Shown: piece after piece, positions 61,245 through 64,000 of the stretch
Layout: each line of letters begins with the position of its first letter
Numbering within the stretch: position 1 is the first letter of the stretch
Assembly (NCBI RefSeq): GCF_020685205.1
Contig: NZ_JAJERB010000002.1
Coordinates: 372,001-436,000 of the forward strand
Direction of reading: 5' to 3'
Length of the DNA: 64,000 nucleotides
Source of the DNA: Hymenobacter translucens
GTDB lineage: Bacteria > Bacteroidota > Bacteroidia > Cytophagales > Hymenobacteraceae
The notes under the pieces: generated by a model
Told to the model about the DNA's origin: nothing
What the model saw: only the letters and a program-made list of their open reading frames with translations
The model's database searches: none
Made by a program: the position numbers and the translations under genes

Positions 61245-64000
61245 ATGGCCAAAAAATCAACTGCCGCTCCCAAAGCTTCCAAACCCGCGCTGCAACCGGC
61301 GGATTCGCCCGCTGTGGTAGCCCTGGCGCCGCCCGCAGCCGGCGGTACCCACGCCGAGTCGCCTTTTATCGAGGTGTACGGGGCCCGGGAGCACAACCTG
61401 AAAAACGTATCGGTGCAGATTCCCCGGGGCAAGCTCGTCGTGTTCACGGGCATCTCCGGCTCGGGCAAGTCGAGCCTGGCCTTTGATACCATCTACGCCG
61501 AAGGGCAGCGCCGCTACATGGAGACGTTCTCGGCCTACGCCCGCTCGTTCATGGGCGGCCTGGAGCGGCCCGACGTCGATAAGATCGAGGGATTGTCGCC
61601 GGTTATCAGCATTGAGCAGAAGACCACCTCGCGCAACCCCCGCTCCACGGTGGGCACCATCACCGAGATTTACGACTTCCTGCGCCTGTTCTACGCCCGC
61701 ACGGCCGAGGCTTTCAGCTATGCCACCGGCGCCAAGATGATCCGGCAGAGCGACGAGCAGATCATCAACTACATCCTGCGCCACTATGACGAGAAAAAGC
61801 TGGTAGTGCTGGCCCCCGTCGTGAAAGGCCGCAAGGGCCACTACCGGGAGCTGTTCGAGCAGATCCGCAAGCTCGGCTTCGTGCGCGTGCGCGTCGACGG
61901 CGAGCTGCTGGAGCTCACGCCCAAGATGCAGGTGGACCGCTATAAGATCCACGACATCGAAATCGTCATCGACAAGATTCAGGTGCGCAAGGAAGATCGG
62001 TTCCGGCTGTCGGGCTCGGTGCAGAACGCCCTGACCCACGGCAAGGGCACGATGCTGGTGCTGGACCCGGACACCAAGAAAACGCAGTTTTTCTCGCGCT
62101 TTCTGATGGACCCCACCACCGGCATTGCCTACGACGACCCGGCGCCCAACACGTTCAGCTTCAACTCGCCCTACGGCGCCTGCCCTACCTGCAACGGCCT
62201 GGGCGAAGTGCAGGAAATCACCGAGGACTCGGTGATGCCCGACAAGAAGCTCAGCATCAGCCGGGGCGGCATCGCGCCCCTGGGCGAGTACCGCGACATC
62301 TGGATTTTTCAGCAGCTGGGTCTGATCCTGAAAAAGCACAAGGCCAGCCTGAGCACCGCCCTCGATAAGCTGCCCGACGAGCTGGTGCAGCGCCTGCTTT
62401 ACGGCATGCCCGAAGACGAGGACGCCGACCCCAAGAAGAGCAACTACACCGAGCCGTTCGAAGGCATCATTCCCTTCCTGCGCCGGCAGATGGAATCTGA
62501 TTCGGAAAATATCCGGGAGTGGATTCAGCAGTACACCCAGGCCCGGGAGTGCCCCGAGTGCCATGGCTACCGCCTGAAGAAGGAGTCCCTGCACTTCAAA
62601 ATCGACGGCAAAAACATTGGGGAGCTGTCCGTGATGGACATCAACGAGCTGAGCCGGTGGTTTGAAGGACTGGAGGAGCGCCTGACCGAGCGGCAGAACG
62701 TGATTGGCCGGGAGCTGCTCAAGGAGCTCCGCAAGCGCATCGGCTTCCTGCTCGAAGTCGGCCTGGAATACCTGAACCTGCACCGCTCGGTTCGGACGCT
62801 GTCGGGCGGGGAAAGCCAGCGGATTCGCCTCGCCACCCAGATTGGCACCCAGCTCGTGGGCGTGCTCTATATCATGGACGAGCCCAGCATCGGCCTGCAT
62901 CAGCGCGACAACGAGCGGCTCATCAAGGCGTTGCAGCATCTGCGCGACATCGGCAACTCCGTTATCGTGGTGGAGCACGACAAGGACATGATCATGAATG
63001 CCGACCACGTGCTCGACATCGGGCCGGGCGCGGGCATTCACGGCGGCCACATCGTGGCGTCGGGCTCGCCCACCGAGATTTTTAAGTCGGGCAGCCTGAC
63101 CTCCCAGTACCTGAGCGGGCAGAAGCACATCGAGCTGCGCCGGCAGAAGCGGGCCGGCGACGGGGGGCAGCTGGTGCTGAAAGGCGCTACCGGCCACAAC
63201 CTCAAGAACGTAACCGTGAAGTTCCCGCTGGGCAAGCTGGTGGCCGTCACGGGCGTATCAGGCTCGGGCAAGTCCAGCCTGATCCACGACACGCTATACC
63301 CGATTCTCAACCAGTTCTTCTTCAATGCCAAGCGCGACCCGCTGCCCTACCAGGCTATTGAAGGGCTGGAGCTGATTGACAAGGTAATTGAAGTGGACCA
63401 GTCGCCTATCGGGCGCACGCCCCGGTCGAACCCGGCTACCTATACCGGCGTGTTCACCGAAATCCGCAGCTTGTTTGCCTCCTTGCCGGAAGCTAAAATT
63501 CGCGGCTATGGCCCGGGCCGGTTCTCGTTCAACGTGAAGGGCGGGCGGTGCGAAACCTGCGAGGGCGCCGGCATCCGCACCATTGAGATGAACTTCCTGC
63601 CCGACGTGCACGTGCCCTGCGAAACCTGCAAAGGCCGGCGCTACAACCGTGAAACGCTGGAAGTGCGCTTCAAGGGCAAGAGCATCACCGACATTCTCGA
63701 CATGACGGTGGAAAAAGCGGTGGAATACTTCGAAAACCAGCCCCGGATTCTGCGCAAGATTCAGGTGCTGAACGAAGTAGGTCTGGGCTACCTCACGCTT
63801 GGGCAGCAGGCAACTACGCTCAGCGGGGGCGAGGCCCAGCGCGTAAAGCTTGCGACCGAGCTGGGAAAGAAGGACACCGGCAAGACGTTCTACATCCTCG
63901 ACGAGCCCACCACCGGCCTGCACTTCGAAGACATTCGTCACCTCTCCGACGTGCTGCAGAAGCTGGTCGACAAGGGCAATACCGTGCTTATCATCGAGCA
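61245..64000 (+). CDS. uvrA: Excinuclease ABC subunit UvrA, 3' end cut by window
   Basis: Damage-sensing ATPase of nucleotide-excision repair. 918 codons are visible from ATG 61245, and the C-terminus lies beyond the window. A ~40-residue Lys/Ala/Pro-rich extension precedes [14 protein letters not shown]. Walker A sites: GISGSGKSS (residues 69-77) and GVSGSGKSS. Signature motifs: [12 protein letters not shown] and [12 protein letters not shown]. Two Cys-x2-Cys elements of the later zinc sites are present ([17 protein letters not shown] with CETCKGRRY). In the first zinc module only one pair remains ([10 protein letters not shown]); the preceding pair is replaced by [14 protein letters not shown]. 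UvrB-binding features ([15 protein letters not shown]) are intact. Confidence 0.97.
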   Translation, partial: MAKKSTAAPKASKPALQPADSPAVVALAPPAAGGTHAESPFIEVYGAREHNLKNVSVQIPRGKLVVFTGISGSGKSSLAFDTIYAEGQRRYMETFSAYARSFMGGLERPDVDKIEGLSPVISIEQKTTSRNPRSTVGTITEIYDFLRLFYARTAEAFSYATGAKMIRQSDEQIINYILRHYDEKKLVVLAPVVKGRKGHYRELFEQIRKLGFVRVRVDGELLELTPKMQVDRYKIHDIEIVIDKIQVRKEDRFRLSGSVQNALTHGKGTMLVLDPDTKKTQFFSRFLMDPTTGIAYDDPAPNTFSFNSPYGACPTCNGLGEVQEITEDSVMPDKKLSISRGGIAPLGEYRDIWIFQQLGLILKKHKASLSTALDKLPDELVQRLLYGMPEDEDADPKKSNYTEPFEGIIPFLRRQMESDSENIREWIQQYTQARECPECHGYRLKKESLHFKIDGKNIGELSVMDINELSRWFEGLEERLTERQNVIGRELLKELRKRIGFLLEVGLEYLNLHRSVRTLSGGESQRIRLATQIGTQLVGVLYIMDEPSIGLHQRDNERLIKALQHLRDIGNSVIVVEHDKDMIMNADHVLDIGPGAGIHGGHIVASGSPTEIFKSGSLTSQYLSGQKHIELRRQKRAGDGGQLVLKGATGHNLKNVTVKFPLGKLVAVTGVSGSGKSSLIHDTLYPILNQFFFNAKRDPLPYQAIEGLELIDKVIEVDQSPIGRTPRSNPATYTGVFTEIRSLFASLPEAKIRGYGPGRFSFNVKGGRCETCEGAGIRTIEMNFLPDVHVPCETCKGRRYNRETLEVRFKGKSITDILDMTVEKAVEYFENQPRILRKIQVLNEVGLGYLTLGQQATTLSGGEAQRVKLATELGKKDTGKTFYILDEPTTGLHFEDIRHLSDVLQKLVDKGNTVLIIE

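Overview
The window is about 64 kb of a GC-rich (clearly above 60 %) genome of the Bacteroidota, most likely a Hymenobacter-type member of the Cytophagales. The evidence is the TonB-dependent receptor with a carboxypeptidase-regulatory N-terminal domain, the OmpA/PD40 protein, a DUF4142 protein, many secreted lipoproteins, the archaeal/eukaryotic-type ProS, and several TAnnTTTG promoter elements, together with scarce Shine-Dalgarno sequences. The genus is inferred from gene content and base composition only. No rRNA, complete tRNA, CRISPR array, phage or insertion sequence was seen.

Layout. 1-23.5 kb is mostly housekeeping and envelope genes: the tail of a four-helix-bundle (23S rRNA intervening-sequence type) gene, rfbA, chrA, a 2-oxoglutarate oxygenase, lipoproteins, an OmpA-family protein, nfeD-floA, a Crp-like regulator, a DinB-like protein, proS, a FadL-type porin, a DPP-IV-type peptidase and an exported TonB-domain protein. 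23.5-42.9 kb is an envelope-glycosylation island. It holds three paralogous ArnT/GT39-like membrane glycosyltransferases, a DUF2079 membrane protein, two GT2 glycosyltransferases, a methyltransferase, three further polytopic membrane proteins and an unrecognised secreted protein.

Threaded through and beyond the island are five genes of the kynurenine route of tryptophan breakdown: AMSDH (25.1-26.5 kb), HAAO (41.0 kb), ACMSD (43.0 kb), kynU (44.1 kb) and KMO (50.1 kb). Together they convert kynurenine to 2-aminomuconate. Tryptophan dioxygenase, kynurenine formamidase and 2-aminomuconate deaminase are not in the window. An SDR protein whose catalytic Tyr and Lys are replaced is divergent from HAAO, and a TonB-dependent receptor lies between kynU and KMO.

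51.5-64 kb holds a PAP2-like membrane protein, rpoN, asnS, an operon-like run of MBOAT/AlgI - AlgJ-like - GT-C-like membrane protein - Rof-like Rho antiterminator, an exported protein with a His/Gly/Asn tail, and most of uvrA, cut by the window end.

The observations most worth following are the Rho antiterminator translationally coupled to a polysaccharide O-acetylation operon, the kynurenine genes interleaved with GT-C glycosyltransferases plus the catalytically altered SDR, a kynU promoter that predicts a leaderless mRNA, and intergenic repeats arranged as inverted arms around hairpins.
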